NCBI GenBank assembly: GCA_024281825.1
Contig: JAMWZY010000001.1
Location: forward strand, 1 to 64,000
Length of the DNA: 64,000 nt
DNA from: Nitrosomonas sp.
GTDB lineage: Bacteria; Pseudomonadota; Gammaproteobacteria; Burkholderiales; Nitrosomonadaceae
Reading direction: 5' to 3'
Shown here: in pieces, positions 1-9,232 of the stretch
How the letters are laid out: the number at the start of each line of letters is the position of its first letter
Position numbering within the stretch: the stretch's first letter is position 1
Notes under the pieces: model-generated
Databases searched by the model: none
What the model was told of the DNA's origin: nothing
The model's input: only the letters and a program-made list of their open reading frames with translations
Translations under genes and position numbers: made by a program

Positions 1-401
1 TCATAGGCAATTAATAAAATGATAATGACAAACCTATTGACAAAATCTCAATAAAAATAACCCCCCTAAAAAAATTAACTGTACAAGCAATTGACTGGTC
101 AAACTAGTCATAACAAAAATCAATAAATCCAATGCTAGCAGCAAAGTATTAAAGACACGCTAAAGATGTCTGCCTTCAGGATCAGCTCACACCAAAAGAA
201 CCAGAAATTAAACCAAAAATGATTTGCTAGCTTCATTGAAGTTTAGGAATTTAATAAAAAACCTAAATCAAAACCACAATCCATTCCCTTGGAATATCCG
301 AACATACGAAAAATGTATTCGAGGCAACCAATACAGAGCAGAAATCGACAAAACAATATAGCTTGTCTTAATACAAGAATTTAAAAGCTACTCTTAAGAT
401 T
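1..401. other. AT-rich stretch with no recognised gene
   Basis: No open frame with a convincing ribosome binding site, no tRNA-like cloverleaf and no strong hairpin was found here. The stretch is very AT-rich and lies at the edge of the window, so it is probably an intergenic region downstream of the leftward TusA-like gene. Confidence 0.5.
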
Positions 402-629
402 TTATTTTTTCTTTAAAAGAAAGGTAAAGGTGCTATCTGTTTCTGAAATTGAAAGCAGCTCGTTGCCGGTATTATCTGAAAATACTTGAAAATCGATCAT
501 CGAAGCAGGGTCAGTCGTTATGACTTTTAGTAATTGCCCACTTGACATAGTAGATAGTGACTGTTTAGTTCGCAAAATAGGCAAAGGGCATAACAATCCA
601 CTCACGTTGAGTTCTTTATCAAAATCCAT
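402..629 (-). CDS. TusA/SirA-like sulfurtransferase family protein
   Basis: Small (75 aa) protein of the TusA/SirA/YedF fold. The family signature is visible near the N-terminus: the segment around residues 10-20 reads VSGLLCPLPILRTK, with the conserved C-P-x-P that carries the persulfide cysteine. TusA-type proteins relay sulfur to tRNA 2-thiolation, molybdenum cofactor synthesis or sulfur oxidation; which pathway applies here cannot be told, as no sulfur-relay partner (TusBCD, TusE, rhodanese) is in the window. I chose the ATG at 629 over a TTG two codons upstream. The ribosome binding site is weak. It lies downstream of and on the same strand as the DD-carboxypeptidase gene and could be co-transcribed with it. 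Confidence 0.85.
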   Translation of the reverse strand: MDFDKELNVSGLLCPLPILRTKQSLSTMSSGQLLKVITTDPASMIDFQVFSDNTGNELLSISETDSTFTFLLKKK

Positions 630-713
630 TTTCAATGCTATAAGATTAATTATCCGAACTCGACTTATTAGCCTTAACCCGGTAAGTTAAAAATAAAAAG
701 CATAGCGCTTCAA

Positions 714-2027
714 TTATCCATGCGGCCTGACAATCAAGCACTCCATTCCTTGCCGTGATAGGCTTTGGCAACCCGCACGAGCTTGCTTTTCCTGTAAACC
801 AACCAACCTTGCACGATATAATTTTCGATTGCTAACCGCAATTTCAGAGATAACAACTGAGCCTGGCACCCATTTTTTAGCCGCTTTAGCTTGTTCATGG
901 GCTTTTTTCTGTTGCGCATAAGAACCGATTTGCACTTCCCACAGTCCATTCTTGTCACTGTTTAATGCTGCTGTTTTTACCTGTTGTTGGGTTGCAGCCT
1001 TATTCCTGGCCGGTTGTTGAGGCACAGCAACCGGTTTTGCCGAACGAACCGGTTTGGGGTTTTTGTTCCTATCAAGTAACGCAGTTGAAGATAATTTAGC
1101 CGCCGGAGCAGTGATTTTATAACTGGCTCGTTGCGCTGCAACAGCGACTGGACGTGCAACTGCGTCATTAATAGCAAATTGCACTGGGTTGCCACCATTA
1201 AAGCTATATTCTAGCAACTGCGATACCTGATGATCGCGCAATGCGGCTGTTCTCCCTCCCATCACTACCACAATCACTCGACGATTATTACGTTTTGCAG
1301 AAGTTGCTATATTGAAGCCCGACGCACGTATAAACCCTGTTTTCAAGCCATCTACACCGTAAACATTCCTAACCATACGATTGTGACTGGTGTAAGTTAC
1401 CCCTCTAAAGCTGAAAGATGGCGTGGAAAAATAATAATAATACTGCGGAAAATCCTTCATCAAGCGCGCTGATAATTTAGCCATGTCACGCGCTGTAGTG
1501 ATTTGTTGATTATTAGGCAACCCTGAAGCGTTACGAAAAGTTGTTGAATGCATACCCATTCGGCGTGCTTTGTCTGTCATCATTTGACCAAAGCTGATTT
1601 CGTCTCCCGCTATTGCTTCAGCGACTACTGTCGCAACATTATTCGCAGAGCGAACAATCAATGCCGTAATAGCTTCTCGGACGCTAATCGAATCACCCGC
1701 GCGTAAGTTAATATTGGTAGGTGGCATTGAGGCGGCATAATTGGATACATGCAGTGGTGTATCCAAGTTTAACCTACGCTGCTCAAGCGCCTCAAATAAA
1801 ATATACAGTGTCATCATTTTAGTTAATGAAGCCGGATAGCGACTGGCATCAGCATGTAATTCGTGCAGCACTTGATTGGTATCCGCGTCAATTACGATAG
1901 ATGCATGAAGAGGATTAGCTTGTAACAATTTTACTGGCATCGTGAAAAACATCACAAGCAAAGACACGCCGAGAAATGCTACATTATGCAAAATTTTTAA
2001 CATACCGACTTGTACCAAATTGACCAT
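714..2027 (-). CDS. D-alanyl-D-alanine carboxypeptidase (peptidase S11) with C-terminal SPOR domain
   Basis: Penicillin-binding protein of the DacA/S11 family that trims the terminal D-Ala from peptidoglycan pentapeptides in the periplasm. All three active-site motifs are present (numbering from the TTG two codons upstream of the chosen ATG): S-L-T-K at residues 69-72, S-A-N at 129-131 and K-T-G at 231-233. A hydrophobic signal segment covers about residues 12-34. Instead of the usual membrane-anchoring amphipathic tail, the protein has a Pro/Ala/Lys-rich linker (about 310-355) and then a SPOR-type domain (about 360-438), which in other proteins binds denuded glycan at the division septum; this suggests septal targeting. 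About 440 aa, longer than a plain DacA because of the SPOR domain. The ATG at 2027 is preferred over the upstream TTG. Confidence 0.92.
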   Translation of the reverse strand: MVNLVQVGMLKILHNVAFLGVSLLVMFFTMPVKLLQANPLHASIVIDADTNQVLHELHADASRYPASLTKMMTLYILFEALEQRRLNLDTPLHVSNYAASMPPTNINLRAGDSISVREAITALIVRSANNVATVVAEAIAGDEISFGQMMTDKARRMGMHSTTFRNASGLPNNQQITTARDMAKLSARLMKDFPQYYYYFSTPSFSFRGVTYTSHNRMVRNVYGVDGLKTGFIRASGFNIATSAKRNNRRVIVVVMGGRTAALRDHQVSQLLEYSFNGGNPVQFAINDAVARPVAVAAQRASYKITAPAAKLSSTALLDRNKNPKPVRSAKPVAVPQQPARNKAATQQQVKTAALNSDKNGLWEVQIGSYAQQKKAHEQAKAAKKWVPGSVVISEIAVSNRKLYRARLVGLQEKQARAGCQSLSRQGMECLIVRPHG

Positions 2028-2373
2028 AATCAATATTCTCTATTTTGTATGAATATTACCCTGCAAGCCATTCTCATACAAATGCATTTTTTCAAAATAA
2101 AAAGCAATCATGAGAAAACACTTCAAATCCTCAATTTATTTTATAAAAATTCCTCTTTAAAATCCTTTTATAGGATGTAGATTGGCACTTTTTTACACAG
2201 TAGAAAACATCAATAAGCTTTTGCACGCTCAATCAACTCGCCACTAAATACGATACCCTTTCTTAGAGTAGAATTTCGCGAGGATATCTTCTGATCGCCA
2301 AGTACATATATTAGACTACTATGATTATGATTTTCTTACTTAGAAGTAACTTCCAGATCAATAATACGCTGCT
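2028..2373. other. Intergenic stretch, no gene recognised
   Basis: About 345 AT-rich bases between the glycosyltransferase end and the carboxypeptidase start. It should contain the promoter of the leftward carboxypeptidase gene, but I see no clear promoter hexamers, no strong terminator hairpin and no credible small gene. Confidence 0.5.
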
Positions 2374-3498
2374 TTATAAAAGCTCCTCATAAACCGCCAT
2401 CGTTTTTTGGATAACTATTTTTTCATCAAATTCCAATAATGCTTTTGTTTTTGCAGCCTCTCCTAACTTTACCGCCAAGTCTAGATCGTCATCGATACGA
2501 GCTATAGCTGCTGCCAAAGCATCAGCATTCTTGATCGGTATTAACAAACCATCAACTTCATGAGTTACAACTTCCCGGCAACCAGGCGCATCAGTAGTAA
2601 CCAAAACGAGACCACATGCAGCTGCTTCAATTAATGATTTAGGCACACCTTCTCGATAGGCTGATGGCAAAATAAATGCATGGATCGTTGCAAATAAAGC
2701 AGGCATGTCATCAATATGGCCTAGCCACTGGATTAAACCTTCGTTTACCCAGGTTTTCACAGATAATTCAGAAACAGCGTTCGGGTTACCTGCATCAGGC
2801 GAACCAGCCAGCAAGAAATGAATGTTACGCCCTTGTTTCTTTAATATTCTCGCCGCTTCCACATACTCTCCAATGCCTTTATCCCATAACAAGCGGGCAG
2901 CTAATAGAATACGAAGCGGTTCATTCTGAATGCGTACAGCGCATTGCGAAAATCTTGAGCAATCTACCCCTGAGCTCCGAATAAGTCGAATATAGGAAGG
3001 ATCAATCATTTTTGCCTGTTCAAACACAATCAGATCATCAATGTTTTGCAGAATCAACCGCACATTCTTTCCACGCATGGCAAAACGAATGATATTTTGC
3101 ACGATGGGACGAAGCATTCGAGCACGTAAATCATGGCCAATGAACACATATCCTAATCCGGTGACAGCGCTCACACAAGCACGATTGCCCGCAAATCTTG
3201 CCGCAATGGCGCCATAAACCGCACATTTAATAGTAAACCCATGTATCAAATCAACCTGTTCAACAATCAGTAGATTTCGCAGCCAACTGATAAACTTCAA
3301 TTCACGTATGGGATTAAGACTTCGACGCTCCATCGGAGCAGCAATCCAACGTAAACCGAGGGCTTCTAATTTTGGAGCATAAGGTCCAGGTGGAGAAATC
3401 ATTATCACTTCATGACCCGCATCGCGAACGGCAAGTGCAAGTGAGCGACGAAAATTGTAAAGATACCATTCAGTATTCGCAAAAAATACGATTCTCAA
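2374..3498 (-). CDS. Glycosyltransferase family 4 protein (GT-B fold)
   Basis: Cytosolic GT-B glycosyltransferase of 374 aa, resembling the GT4 enzymes that add sugars to undecaprenyl-linked glycans or exopolysaccharide repeats. The N-terminal domain opens with a typical FFANTEWYLYNFRRSLA strand-helix (residues 5-21). The C-terminal nucleotide-sugar domain contains ILLAARLLWDKG (about 196-207), the conserved PSAYREGVPKSLIEAAACG motif (about 277-295, with the glutamates that contact the donor) and a D-APGCREVV segment. The start is a TTG preceded by a strong GAGGAG site, which supports that unusual codon. No other polysaccharide gene is adjacent, so the acceptor is unknown. A separate dTDP-sugar pair (rfbA, rfbC) lies at the other end of the window. 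Confidence 0.88.
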   Translation of the reverse strand: MRIVFFANTEWYLYNFRRSLALAVRDAGHEVIMISPPGPYAPKLEALGLRWIAAPMERRSLNPIRELKFISWLRNLLIVEQVDLIHGFTIKCAVYGAIAARFAGNRACVSAVTGLGYVFIGHDLRARMLRPIVQNIIRFAMRGKNVRLILQNIDDLIVFEQAKMIDPSYIRLIRSSGVDCSRFSQCAVRIQNEPLRILLAARLLWDKGIGEYVEAARILKKQGRNIHFLLAGSPDAGNPNAVSELSVKTWVNEGLIQWLGHIDDMPALFATIHAFILPSAYREGVPKSLIEAAACGLVLVTTDAPGCREVVTHEVDGLLIPIKNADALAAAIARIDDDLDLAVKLGEAAKTKALLEFDEKIVIQKTMAVYEELL

Positions 3499-3892
3499 AA
3501 TTTCTCCTCGTTAGGATAAAAGCTTATTTAAAATTATTGATATCCACGTAGCTTAATAGTAGTCAAGCGACTGATTTTTTGTCACCAAACTATAATTTAC
3601 TGAAACTCTAATTTTTATAGGAGAAAAACATTTCTTTCCATTGAGATTCTTAACGTCGACTGATAGCTATGCGACCAACGATCTCGCATAAGCTAACGGC
3701 CATGAGTTTAATCAATTCATTTGTAGTCTGTCATCTTTTCTTTAATATTTGCGTTACTCTTCAGTAGTCTTATGGCATATACACTCTATTCAATAGAGCC
3801 ATATACAGTAGACTGTTCAAATTTTCTCTGGTTAGTGAAATTTCCGAGTTAACTAGAAAAAACCAATTAATAAAAAATGGGGAGAAATTTAT
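3499..3892. other. Divergent intergenic region
   Basis: About 394 bases separating the leftward glycosyltransferase from the rightward lipoprotein gene, so promoters for both should lie here. The stretch is AT-rich and I see no conserved RNA, repeat or coding frame in it. A good Shine-Dalgarno (GGGGAG) lies at its right end. Confidence 0.5.
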
Positions 3893-4510
3893 ATGATTCA
3901 AACCTTACTCAAGATGCTCTTTTCATGTATTGCAATTGCTACATTTCTTTCTGCGTGCTCGACAACACAAAAAATCACACCATCACCCAGAACCGCAACT
4001 GAACAACTGTTATTAACTGAATCTGTATTGCGCAGTCTACCCAAAGATCGCGATATGCCTTTTCCAATACCGCGCGGATCAAAAGTCAAATTGGATGTAA
4101 TCGGAGTTAGCGCTGATAAAGACATTGTTAAAGGGATTGTAGCAGGTTGGCTAGGCATGCATGGCTATATTCCTACGGATGAAGGTGCAAGCCATCGTAT
4201 TAATATTGTAGTCAACTCTTTAGGAACCGAGCTTGCGACTACGTTCTTTGGAATTCCTCCGATTCAGGCTTCCCTTATACCCATCGCAACACCAGAGTTA
4301 GCAATTTACAAATCAGAAAGTCAATTGGGTTACTCGAGATTCCATTTCGATATTTTTGAAACAGCTTCTGGGAAATTTCTGGCATCCTCTTCGCCATTTC
4401 TTGCCGATACTTTTTACAACATGTACACCCTGTTATTTTTATTTAAATTTGATAAGTCAGATTTGGTTTCTCCACCTGAAATTAAGACATTTAAACAGTT
4501 AGTCAAATAA
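3893..4510 (+). CDS. Putative lipoprotein of unknown function
   Basis: A 205-aa protein with a lipoprotein signal: a hydrophobic stretch ending in L-S-A-C (cysteine at residue 22), so it is probably anchored in the outer or inner membrane facing the periplasm. After the lipobox comes a T/S/P-rich linker and then TATEQLLLTESVLRSLPK (about residues 34-52), followed by a predicted mixed alpha/beta domain. The pattern reminds me of proteins annotated DUF6655, but that is from memory and uncertain. A strong GGGGAG site seven bases before the ATG supports the start. It converges with the SDR gene across a hairpin at 4559-4592. No function can be assigned. Confidence 0.8.
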   Translation: MIQTLLKMLFSCIAIATFLSACSTTQKITPSPRTATEQLLLTESVLRSLPKDRDMPFPIPRGSKVKLDVIGVSADKDIVKGIVAGWLGMHGYIPTDEGASHRINIVVNSLGTELATTFFGIPPIQASLIPIATPELAIYKSESQLGYSRFHFDIFETASGKFLASSSPFLADTFYNMYTLLFLFKFDKSDLVSPPEIKTFKQLVK

Positions 4511-4558
4511 AATTCTTTTGCAATTCCTTCAATAAAACATTTATTTCATCCCAATTAA

Positions 4559-4592
4559 ATTGCCATCACAGATCAAAGCGTGTGATGGCAAT
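4559..4592. terminator. Hairpin between convergent genes, likely bidirectional terminator
   Basis: Perfect 12-bp inverted repeat (4559-4570 with 4581-4592, arms ATTGCCATCACA/TGTGATGGCAAT) and a 10-base loop, lying between the ends of the convergent lipoprotein and SDR genes. The T-tract is poor on both sides, so the terminator role is inferred from position. Confidence 0.55.
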
Positions 4593-4653
4593 CCAAATAT
4601 CTTCATCAACGCACGTGAATATTCATTCCTTGACATTCTCATTTATAGAATAA

Positions 4654-5352
4654 TCACCAAGGCACCATTTGCCCGTCAAATGCATAAAACTTACCGGAAT
4701 CCTTTAACGTTAGATTACGAATAACATGACGCATGCCCGTAACACTTTGTTCAACAGAAATAAGCGCACCGGGCCCTCCCATATCGGTTTTCACCCAACC
4801 TGGATGCAACAAAACTGCCTTAATTTGCCGCGCATCTAAATCAATTGATAAGCTTTTCATGACAATATTGACAGCAGCTTTGCTAGCACGGTAAATATAG
4901 CTACCGCCCCCACGGTTATCAGTAATGCTCCCCATCTTACTGGTAATAGTAACAATCGTCTTGAGCTCACTGCGCATAATCTGCTGAATAAACGCTTCCG
5001 CCATTTTAAGAGGAGCCATACTGTTGACTTGAAAGACATACTGCCAAGCAGCATAATCTGTTGCACCGAACGCGTCACCGTGCTCCGGTGAGTAAACACC
5101 AGCGTTATTAATCAACAAATCAATGACTTCAGTTGATAAAGTCTCAGATAATTGCTCAATTTGCGCATGATCAGTCATATCGAGTGCATATACCCTTAAA
5201 TATTGAGGAAATTGACTATTCAAGTATTGCAGTTTTGTTGCAGTGTTTGGGTTACGACAACACGCGATAACGTACCAGCCACCTTGAGTATATTGACGAA
5301 CAAATTCCAATCCGATTCCACGGTTGGCTCCGGTTACTAAAACTGTTGGCAT
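4654..5352 (-). CDS. Short-chain dehydrogenase/reductase (SDR) family oxidoreductase
   Basis: Classical SDR of about 232 aa. The protein starts MPTVLVTGANRGIGLEF, giving the TGxxxGIG dinucleotide-binding motif within the first 15 residues. An NNAG motif follows at about 82-85, and the catalytic Y-x3-K appears as Y-R-A-S-K, with an upstream serine in the TSKMGS segment. The substrate is not predictable; the family reduces or oxidises carbonyl/alcohol groups using NAD(P)(H), and this one resembles C-factor/sniffer-type cytosolic reductases. The ATG at 5352 has a clear AGAGG site. A frame extends 23 codons further upstream, but that extension lacks a good ribosome site and would precede the normal family N-terminus. 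It is a single-gene unit converging with the upstream lipoprotein gene. Confidence 0.88.
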   Translation of the reverse strand: MPTVLVTGANRGIGLEFVRQYTQGGWYVIACCRNPNTATKLQYLNSQFPQYLRVYALDMTDHAQIEQLSETLSTEVIDLLINNAGVYSPEHGDAFGATDYAAWQYVFQVNSMAPLKMAEAFIQQIMRSELKTIVTITSKMGSITDNRGGGSYIYRASKAAVNIVMKSLSIDLDARQIKAVLLHPGWVKTDMGGPGALISVEQSVTGMRHVIRNLTLKDSGKFYAFDGQMVPW

Positions 5353-5597
5353 ATTTTTTCCTCTCAGAGATGTTTTTATAGCGATCAAAGATTGATGGGC
5401 GTTAACCTCAAGGGTTTCCAATTAAACCAAGAAAATGCCTTTGTCTTCAAACGCCTTGCTGCACCAGTAGAATGCTTTACTTATGTTGTGCTAAGCTAAA
5501 AAATTTAGCTTATTAATGTCTAATTATTGTTTGTTGTTGATTGGTTAATTTTTCTGCGCGCAAAGCGTACCATCATAGCCCTTAGTATTCCAAAATC

Positions 5598-7619
5598 ATG
5601 ATTGAAATTATTGCTGCTTTATCTCGTTGGTCACAATTAACAGCCAATCTCATTATATTCGGCTGCTGCGTGTTTTTTGCCATCACCATGCAACACAGGT
5701 TGCCGTCTGCCATTAGCTGGATCGAACGTATTGAAAGAAAATTTCCCTGGATGGCTGGGATTATCCTATTAGGATTGATCGGAATTTTAGCCACCACAAC
5801 CAGTGAAGCAACTGGAGTCGCTGAGAATCTCTGGAATCCATATGTATGGCTCGATATTGTGCAACAAACCCAGATCGGGCATATCTGGATAATCCGTACA
5901 CTATCAGCAGCCTTCCTCCTTGCCACCACACTTTACTTTGTTCGCCTAAAACGCAAACGCTGGCATTATATTTTGGTTGCAATTGTGGCTTCTCTTCCGA
6001 TTATTGCCGGAACATTCATGAGTCACTCAAGTGCCGACGAAATGTCATTTATATCCATTGCACCTTATGCATTACACATTTTGTTAGCAGGTACTTGGTT
6101 TGGTGCATTACCCGCAATTTTACTACTCCTTTTCAATCATAACGTGCAGTCTGATGCAATCACAGCCTCAGAAAAATCAGATTATTTACATAAATTTTCC
6201 CAACTGGCCATGCCCGTAATGCTGTTATTGCTGATTACTGGAGTGATCGTAACAGATCGATTAGTTGCCGGCTTATATCACACACTAGTGGCCAGCAATT
6301 ACGGTTGGTTGCTTAATTTAAAATTAAGCATTCTGGCAATTATTCTATTAATTGCTTATCAAGTTCGAAATACATGGCTACCTATCATGACCAAGACAGG
6401 AAGGGATACGGATAGGCAACATAGTATCTTTGCATTAAAAAAATGGATTCGTATCGAATTTATTTTTGCTTTACTTCTAGTATTAATTGCCACTATCTTA
6501 GCCAATACCCTTCCCGCAAAGCATAGTATGGTGCAAAATTGGCCTTATCCGCTCCGGCTTTCATTTAATGCGACAGACGACCCTATAGCGCAGGAACTTA
6601 TTCGGCTCGGCATGGCATTGTTTCTGGTCGCATTGGGTGCAATCTGGTTGGGCATCAGGAGTCGTTGGGGCCAATTCAAGCTCGTCGTAATTCCTGCTGT
6701 ACTCGCCCTAAGCGCCTCAGCCATTGCACTGCCTTTCATGACACTCAAGTCTTATCCAGAAACCTATCTGAAACCTTCAGTGCCGTTTGATGCTGTTTCG
6801 ATATCGAATGGTATGAAGTTGTTTGCAGAAAACTGTGTAAATTGCCACGGCTATCAAGGCAAAGGTACCGGCAATATTATTGACCCGAAAATCAAAGATC
6901 CCACTGATTTACTAACCGAACCACATACTGCAAGTTATACCGTTGGCAATACATATCACTATTTAACGCATGGTATTTCTGGAACAGCAATGCCTGGTTT
7001 TGCTGAAACTTTATCGGAAGAGGATCGATGGGATTTGATCAATTTCCTTCATGCCCTGTCACGAGGCTTCGATGCGCGATTATTGGGCAGTATGATTGCT
7101 CCGGAAATGCCAACCATTGGATCGCCGATATTTAATTACGCAATCAGCAATGGTTCTGGCGGTAATTTGAAAGACTTTCGGTTACAAAAAAATGTCTTGC
7201 TCATATTGTTTTCCTGGCCACAATCGAAGCAACGCATGCACCAACTTGCCACGGTTTACGATGAAATACGTAACCTCAACACTGAAATTCTGGCTGTTCC
7301 CAATCGTGCATTATCTGAAGAAGAATTACAGCAAATTCTCGCCATTGCACCTTTTCCAGTAGTGACGGAAGGCTGGTCTGAAATCAAGGATAGCTATTGG
7401 CTATACCGCCGCGTCAGGACTGTACCCGATTTATCCGGGAAAGGTATGTTTCCAGGGCATATAGAGTTTATGACAGATCGTTTTGGCTACTTGCGCGCGC
7501 GTTGGGTCGCTCAGTTTGAAGGCTTTGGTTGGCAGAGCATCGATGCATTGACATTACAGCTCACTCAGCTCAATCGGGAAAGGGAGATCATGCCGCCGCC
7601 AGGCGAGCATGCCCATTGA
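5598..7619 (+). CDS. CopD-family membrane protein fused to cytochrome c and a thioredoxin-fold domain
   Basis: A 673-aa three-part fusion. Residues 1-390 form a multi-helix membrane domain of the CopD (copper resistance D) type, which in other bacteria moves copper across the inner membrane. Residues about 395-490 form a class I cytochrome c domain with a C-x-x-C-H haem motif at 413-417 and a probable Met ligand in GTAMPGF (about 460). The C-terminal part (about 500-673) has the strand pattern of a Sco/thioredoxin-like domain (NVLLILFSWPQS...) but no Cys-x-x-x-Cys, and it ends in the His-containing tail PPPGEHAH. The haem and C-terminal domains are probably periplasmic. A copper-handling or copper-redox role is an inference and would suit an organism with copper-dependent ammonia oxidation. 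It is a stand-alone gene ending at a strong hairpin. Confidence 0.82.
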   Translation: MIEIIAALSRWSQLTANLIIFGCCVFFAITMQHRLPSAISWIERIERKFPWMAGIILLGLIGILATTTSEATGVAENLWNPYVWLDIVQQTQIGHIWIIRTLSAAFLLATTLYFVRLKRKRWHYILVAIVASLPIIAGTFMSHSSADEMSFISIAPYALHILLAGTWFGALPAILLLLFNHNVQSDAITASEKSDYLHKFSQLAMPVMLLLLITGVIVTDRLVAGLYHTLVASNYGWLLNLKLSILAIILLIAYQVRNTWLPIMTKTGRDTDRQHSIFALKKWIRIEFIFALLLVLIATILANTLPAKHSMVQNWPYPLRLSFNATDDPIAQELIRLGMALFLVALGAIWLGIRSRWGQFKLVVIPAVLALSASAIALPFMTLKSYPETYLKPSVPFDAVSISNGMKLFAENCVNCHGYQGKGTGNIIDPKIKDPTDLLTEPHTASYTVGNTYHYLTHGISGTAMPGFAETLSEEDRWDLINFLHALSRGFDARLLGSMIAPEMPTIGSPIFNYAISNGSGGNLKDFRLQKNVLLILFSWPQSKQRMHQLATVYDEIRNLNTEILAVPNRALSEEELQQILAIAPFPVVTEGWSEIKDSYWLYRRVRTVPDLSGKGMFPGHIEFMTDRFGYLRARWVAQFEGFGWQSIDALTLQLTQLNREREIMPPPGEHAH

Positions 7620-7681
7620 TATTGCAGTACTTGAAAATTACAAATTCACTCACATTACTTCAGCAAAGTATATCTTAGAAT

Positions 7682-7713
7682 AGGTTTGATCCACCCATCG
7701 GTGGATCAAACCT
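7682..7713. terminator. Strong bidirectional terminator hairpin
   Basis: Perfect 14-bp stem (7682-7695 with 7700-7713) and the 4-base loop CATC, in the short gap between the convergent CopD-fusion and OmpA-type genes. It is followed on the plus strand by CCTCTTATTTT, a moderate T-rich tail. Confidence 0.8.
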
Positions 7714-7718
7714 CCCTC

Positions 7719-8411
7719 TTATTTTAAGGTAGGACAATCAAAATAGTCAGGATGTGAAGTGATAATGGTTGCTACTCGATTTTCCTGATTTGCCGCGTTA
7801 TCAGCACCTGTAACCTCACCAATGGCTTTAGTCATCAACTGGTCCGGTCTTGCACCATTTGCAATCAAGCGCTGTATAACCGCATCAGCTCTTCTTTCGG
7901 ATAAGTCTTGATTGTAAGCTGCCTTACCTACAGTATCTGTCGATGCAGTTACTGTTGCAGTTGCATCAGGGTGTGTTTGTAGCCATCGTCCTATTCTGAA
8001 AATAGATTCATCCTTGGCTTCAAAAGGAATAGCACTGCCTGTTTTAAAAAATACTACCGTATTGTGCATTGCTTCCTTTTTGTGGTGATTTTGGCTATGA
8101 ACCGATGTTAGCCAACGGCACATCTCTTTCTCAGATTCCAGACGATGTTGTGCAGCCGACTTAGCAGCATCTAACGCTATTTGTTTTTCATCAATGTTCC
8201 AATAATAGCCTTTTTCAAGGTGAGAAAGAATTCTATTGGCGGTTCCCAAATCTTTCTCAGACAATTCTTGATGCAACATAGCCTGGCCATAATGACCTGA
8301 TCTAGCCGCATCGATTCCAGTTTTTAAATCTTCCGTATTTATTTTAGGTGTAGTACAAGCTATCAGAAAAAATGTTATCACTACAAGCAGAAAAATATTT
8401 TGTTTTCTCAT
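7719..8411 (-). CDS. OmpA-family lipoprotein
   Basis: A 230-aa envelope protein. The N-terminal signal ends in a lipobox L-I-A-C (cysteine at residue 19), so it is likely an outer-membrane lipoprotein. Residues about 115-225 form an OmpA-like peptidoglycan-binding domain: it opens with VVFFKTGSAIPF and contains the NQDLSERRADAVIQRLI helix whose D and R residues bind diaminopimelate, followed by a G-A-R-P stretch. The middle segment (about 25-110) is helical and may be a short repeat region. It probably tethers the envelope to the murein in the manner of Pal or YiaD. A GAGGAAA site eight bases before the ATG supports the start. The TIGR04073 gene lies 36 bases upstream on the same strand, so the two may form an operon. 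Confidence 0.9.
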   Translation of the reverse strand: MRKQNIFLLVVITFFLIACTTPKINTEDLKTGIDAARSGHYGQAMLHQELSEKDLGTANRILSHLEKGYYWNIDEKQIALDAAKSAAQHRLESEKEMCRWLTSVHSQNHHKKEAMHNTVVFFKTGSAIPFEAKDESIFRIGRWLQTHPDATATVTASTDTVGKAAYNQDLSERRADAVIQRLIANGARPDQLMTKAIGEVTGADNAANQENRVATIITSHPDYFDCPTLK

Positions 8412-8447
8412 GATGTTTCCTCATGGTTGGAGTTAGTTACAGTTGAT

Positions 8448-8849
8448 TTACTTACCGTCATCCAATGGACCATAAACCGTCCAATAAGCCGGATAATGTA
8501 ACCCAAAATAGCGGCTATCCTCGCTAAAGCGCTCCCATACATAAGCAGGCGCAACAAATTCACTCGTTGGAATAGGCGAAGTCAACAATTGAATACTGCC
8601 AACCGCCACGCGACTCACACTATGCACAATGCCGCGAATGGCACCAACAGTGACGCCCACAAAAATATTTTGATGATTTGTAATATTAATTACATTCTTC
8701 GGAATCTCTATAATGCCAAAAACAATATTAGCCAAACCTTGATTTAGTTTATTGGGGAAATCTGACTGATTACTATTTGCTTGGGCTACTGACGCCATCA
8801 TCAGTGTGCAAACTAGCGCACAGGTGATCAGAATTTTATTTCTGTCCAT
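8448..8849 (-). CDS. TIGR04073-family exported protein (exosortase-system-associated type)
   Basis: A 133-aa protein with a cleavable signal peptide (hydrophobic core at about residues 6-20, ending A-Q-A). The mature part has the pattern I associate with TIGR04073: KLNQGLANIVFGIIEIPKN (about 29-47), then a G-A-I-R-G segment, then a P-I-P-x-x-x-F-V-x-P motif near the C-terminus. The family is often found in exosortase/PEP-CTERM organisms, but no exosortase is visible here and the molecular role is unknown. The ATG at 8849 has a near-perfect AAGGAG site; the frame is open 15 codons further upstream but without support. It probably shares a transcript with the OmpA-type lipoprotein. Confidence 0.75.
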   Translation of the reverse strand: MDRNKILITCALVCTLMMASVAQANSNQSDFPNKLNQGLANIVFGIIEIPKNVINITNHQNIFVGVTVGAIRGIVHSVSRVAVGSIQLLTSPIPTSEFVAPAYVWERFSEDSRYFGLHYPAYWTVYGPLDDGK

Positions 8850-9232
8850 GAAAACTCCTTGTTTATGAAAAGATATTACGAATTCTACGCACACAGAATA
8901 GGTAGATGTGTAACTTCGCTTGAATTTCTAATGAATACTAAAGAAGCCGTACTTCAAGTTATATGCCGAAATCAACACAGTTATAACAATGCACCGCAGA
9001 AGCATATATGTCAATTCATGATACGTTTTGTTATCGCAGCCCCAATCGAACACATTTGGAGGCCTTTGCTGAACAAAGTTTTTTTTCATAGCATCTCCAC
9101 ATAAGCTATATCTTTATTCTAAACACACTACAGGAAAACAAATCGATTGGTACTGTTTCTCACAACCAAAAGAAACTGGTTACATAGGAATAGGGAACTT
9201 AACACAGTACTGCGCGAATATTGTTGTACCGT
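8850..9232. other. Intergenic region, no gene recognised
   Basis: Stretch between the TIGR04073 start and the hairpin behind the aldolase gene. A plus-strand frame at 8859-9104 is open, but it has no family resemblance and overlaps the upstream region of the TIGR04073 gene, so I treat it as chance. The region must contain the promoter for the leftward TIGR04073/OmpA pair. Confidence 0.5.

Noticed and set aside
8859..9104. 81-codon plus-strand open frame upstream of the TIGR04073 gene
   Set aside because: It overlaps the ribosome site and upstream region of a well-supported minus-strand gene, has no recognisable family pattern, and its composition is that of intergenic sequence.
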